A stretch of 8,678 bases of DNA. It comes from Pedosphaera sp. GTDB lineage: Bacteria > Verrucomicrobiota > Verrucomicrobiia > Limisphaerales > Pedosphaeraceae. The stretch lies in assembly GCA_028293465.1 (NCBI GenBank), contig JAQGOT010000584.1, positions 1 through 8,678 on the forward strand, given 5' to 3'. Below are positions 7,741-8,678 of the stretch, in pieces. The notes under the pieces are model-generated. The model worked only from the letters and a program-made list of their open reading frames with translations, ran no database searches and was not told the DNA's origin. Within the stretch, counting starts at the first letter, position 1; each line of letters begins with the position of its first letter. A program made the translations under genes and the position numbers.

Positions 7741-7953
7741 TCAATTTTCTTCGCGTCCGGAGCGGTCGCGTTCGCCGGCGGGCCGTCCGTGGGGCACGCG
7801 GGTCATGGCGATTTTTCTGGCCTGGACCCGTTTTATTTTTGCCCGCGCTTCCAGATGCGCCTCGTCATGGTCGTTGGCGATCCCGCAGTCAAGGCAACCG
7901 AGCAGGATCAACGCGGCCAGCAGGATATGTTTTGGTCTCATAAGTTGTTGCAT
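7741..7953 (-). CDS. Small secreted protein, probable truncated PepSY-domain protein
   Basis: A 70-residue reading frame, or 66 residues if it starts at the second ATG (7941); neither ATG has a ribosome binding site. An N-terminal hydrophobic stretch (HILLAALILLGC) makes a signal peptide, either cut near GIA or at a lipobox-like LLGC. The next part, about DEAHLEARAKIKRVQARKIAMTRVPHG in pattern but read here only to residue 56, resembles the first helix of PepSY proteins, in which an acidic linker is followed by an AKI..xxA.KIA..RVP.G motif. Everything after RVPHG is Arg-rich and unlike PepSY, while the +1 frame over the same bases gives a Pro/Ala/Lys-rich end (stop at 7733-7731) of the kind PepSY proteins carry. 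The PepSY core, with its ELE...GK..Y and D..TG..L strands, is missing. It heads the operon with the regulator and kinase, a common setting for PepSY genes. It may be a decayed gene or a real mini-protein. Confidence 0.55.
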   Translation of the reverse strand: MQQLMRPKHILLAALILLGCLDCGIANDHDEAHLEARAKIKRVQARKIAMTRVPHGRPAGERDRSGREEN

Positions 7954-8088
7954 TGCTGTGGTGGTAACAACGCGGCCCAGTGGGGTTAGGCTGAATGAAG
8001 TTCACCGAAAGCGCAAATTAAAATGTTGTCATTCCAAGGCCGGTTCGGAGGGCGGAAAATCGCTGATGGTGCACCCGGTTGAGAATGG

Positions 8089-8117
8089 TCGACGCGGGGC
8101 CTGGATTGGCTTAAACT
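8089..8117 (+). promoter_or_regulatory. Candidate promoter of the siroheme-decarboxylase-like gene
   Basis: TCGACG (8089-8094, four of six -35 matches), a 17-base spacer and TAAACT (8112-8117, close to TATAAT) stand before the ATG at 8127. Nine bases separate the -10 from the ATG and there is no Shine-Dalgarno, the same geometry as for the PVC cytochrome gene. It lies in the 173-base divergent gap (7954-8126) shared with the PepSY/two-component operon; I could not identify a convincing promoter for that operon in this gap. The -35 is weak. Confidence 0.3.
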
Positions 8118-8126
8118 AACCGCTGA

Positions 8127-8678
8127 ATGAATTTATCAACTGCGCCCATCGAAATCAGCGACCCGGTCAACGCGAAGATTCTGTCCATTTCGGAGGACAA
8201 AATCCAAGGGTTCCAACGGGATCCGCTCGGGGAAGTGGCCCGGCTTTCGGGGGTGGAACTGCCGGTGGTGGCGGAGCGCATCCAGGCGATGCTCAAGGCC
8301 GGCACGATCCGGCGGGTGCGGCAGACCTTGATGGCCACGAACCTGGCGCCGGGGGCGCTGGTGGCGTGGCAGGTGCCGTCGGATCGCCTGGACGCGGCGT
8401 TTGATTATATGTTTCAAAAGGACCCGTTTTCGGGGCATGTGGTGATTCGTTCCACCGACGCCGCCACGCCGGGTTCCAATTACAAGCTTTGGACCACGCT
8501 GAAGGTGCCGCAGGGTTTTTCGATGCAGAAACATGGCGAGTTCCTGCTGAAGCAGACGGGCGCGGAGCATTTCCGGTTGATGCCGGCCAAGCGGTTGTTC
8601 GCATTGGGGGTCGGGCACATGCGCCGGCGCGGGATGACCATTGGCAGCAAAGCCGAGGTGCCCGCCGAGGTGATGGAT
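8127..8678 (+). CDS. Lrp/AsnC-fold protein resembling siroheme decarboxylase (AhbA/AhbB), 3' end outside window
   Basis: An open frame of 184 codons that continues past the right edge. An in-frame TGA directly precedes the ATG at 8127, so this is the earliest possible start. Residues about 33-68 form a winged helix-turn-helix (DPLGEVARLSGVELPVVAER, then MLKAGTIRRVRQTLMA), the start of Lrp/AsnC proteins and of the siroheme decarboxylases derived from them. Residues about 75-165 fit the ferredoxin-like half: the block H104-V-V-I-R108 followed by SNYKLWTTL (117-125) resembles the H-N-Y-x-R...YNLWFTL signature of AhbA/AhbB/NirD-type decarboxylases, which turn siroheme into didecarboxysiroheme for heme b or d1. 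About six extra residues split this block. Single subunits usually have about 150-170 residues; this one is longer and may be a tandem two-domain form. A plain Lrp-type regulator is the alternative. Confidence 0.72.
   Translation, partial: MNLSTAPIEISDPVNAKILSISEDKIQGFQRDPLGEVARLSGVELPVVAERIQAMLKAGTIRRVRQTLMATNLAPGALVAWQVPSDRLDAAFDYMFQKDPFSGHVVIRSTDAATPGSNYKLWTTLKVPQGFSMQKHGEFLLKQTGAEHFRLMPAKRLFALGVGHMRRRGMTIGSKAEVPAEVMD

Noticed and set aside
7805..8119. A 104-codon plus-strand open frame across the divergent gap
   Set aside because: It is antisense to the signal-peptide region of the PepSY-like gene, has no domain-like composition and ends just before the AhbA-like start. No ribosome binding site was seen.
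8136..8618. Minus-strand open frames (up to 160 codons) near the right edge
   Set aside because: They are antisense to the AhbA-like gene beginning at 8127, which shows a winged helix and the NYKLW block; the antisense products are Arg/His/Pro-rich.

Overview
The window looks like ordinary chromosome of a fairly GC-rich member of the Verrucomicrobiota, or at least of the PVC superphylum. The main clue is the giant secreted protein that joins a sugar-dehydrogenase-like propeller, HEAT-type repeats and a C-terminal CxxCH cytochrome-like domain; this architecture is characteristic of Planctomycetes and Verrucomicrobia. The short Lys/Ala-rich PepSY-type leader protein and the siroheme-decarboxylase-like protein fit the same group. 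No rRNA, tRNA, CRISPR, insertion sequence, integrase or phage gene was seen, and no stretch longer than about 175 bases lacks a gene.

Layout. Bases 1-66 hold the tail of an upstream transcription unit and end in a clear intrinsic terminator. A plus-strand pair follows: a HemW-like radical SAM protein (99-1304) and, 12 bases later, an M42-type metallo-aminopeptidase (1317-2408). Only 22 bases separate this pair from the end of the large minus-strand gene (2431-5853) for the propeller/HEAT/cytochrome protein. Further upstream on the minus strand lies a compact signalling operon, read right to left: a small secreted protein that looks like a broken PepSY protein (7953-7741), an OmpR-family response regulator (7716-7042) and a histidine kinase with a very small periplasmic loop (7045-5984). 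Regulator and kinase overlap as TTGA with a good ribosome binding site. Divergent from this operon, an Lrp/AsnC-fold protein resembling siroheme decarboxylases starts at 8127 and runs off the right edge.

How the genes may work together. The kinase and regulator form one phosphorelay, and the PepSY-like secreted protein is its likely periplasmic partner or ancestral target. Three genes touch heme or tetrapyrrole biology (HemW-like, c-type cytochrome, siroheme-decarboxylase-like), but they lie in separate transcription units, so a shared pathway is only a suggestion.

The main points for a second look are: (i) a promoter whose -10 box ends 8 bases before the ATG of the cytochrome gene, with weaker look-alikes before two other genes, suggesting leaderless mRNAs; (ii) the PepSY gene that seems to have lost its core; and (iii) an extra segment of about 25 residues inside the HemW-like protein. 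I did not find convincing evidence of a wholly new multi-gene system.
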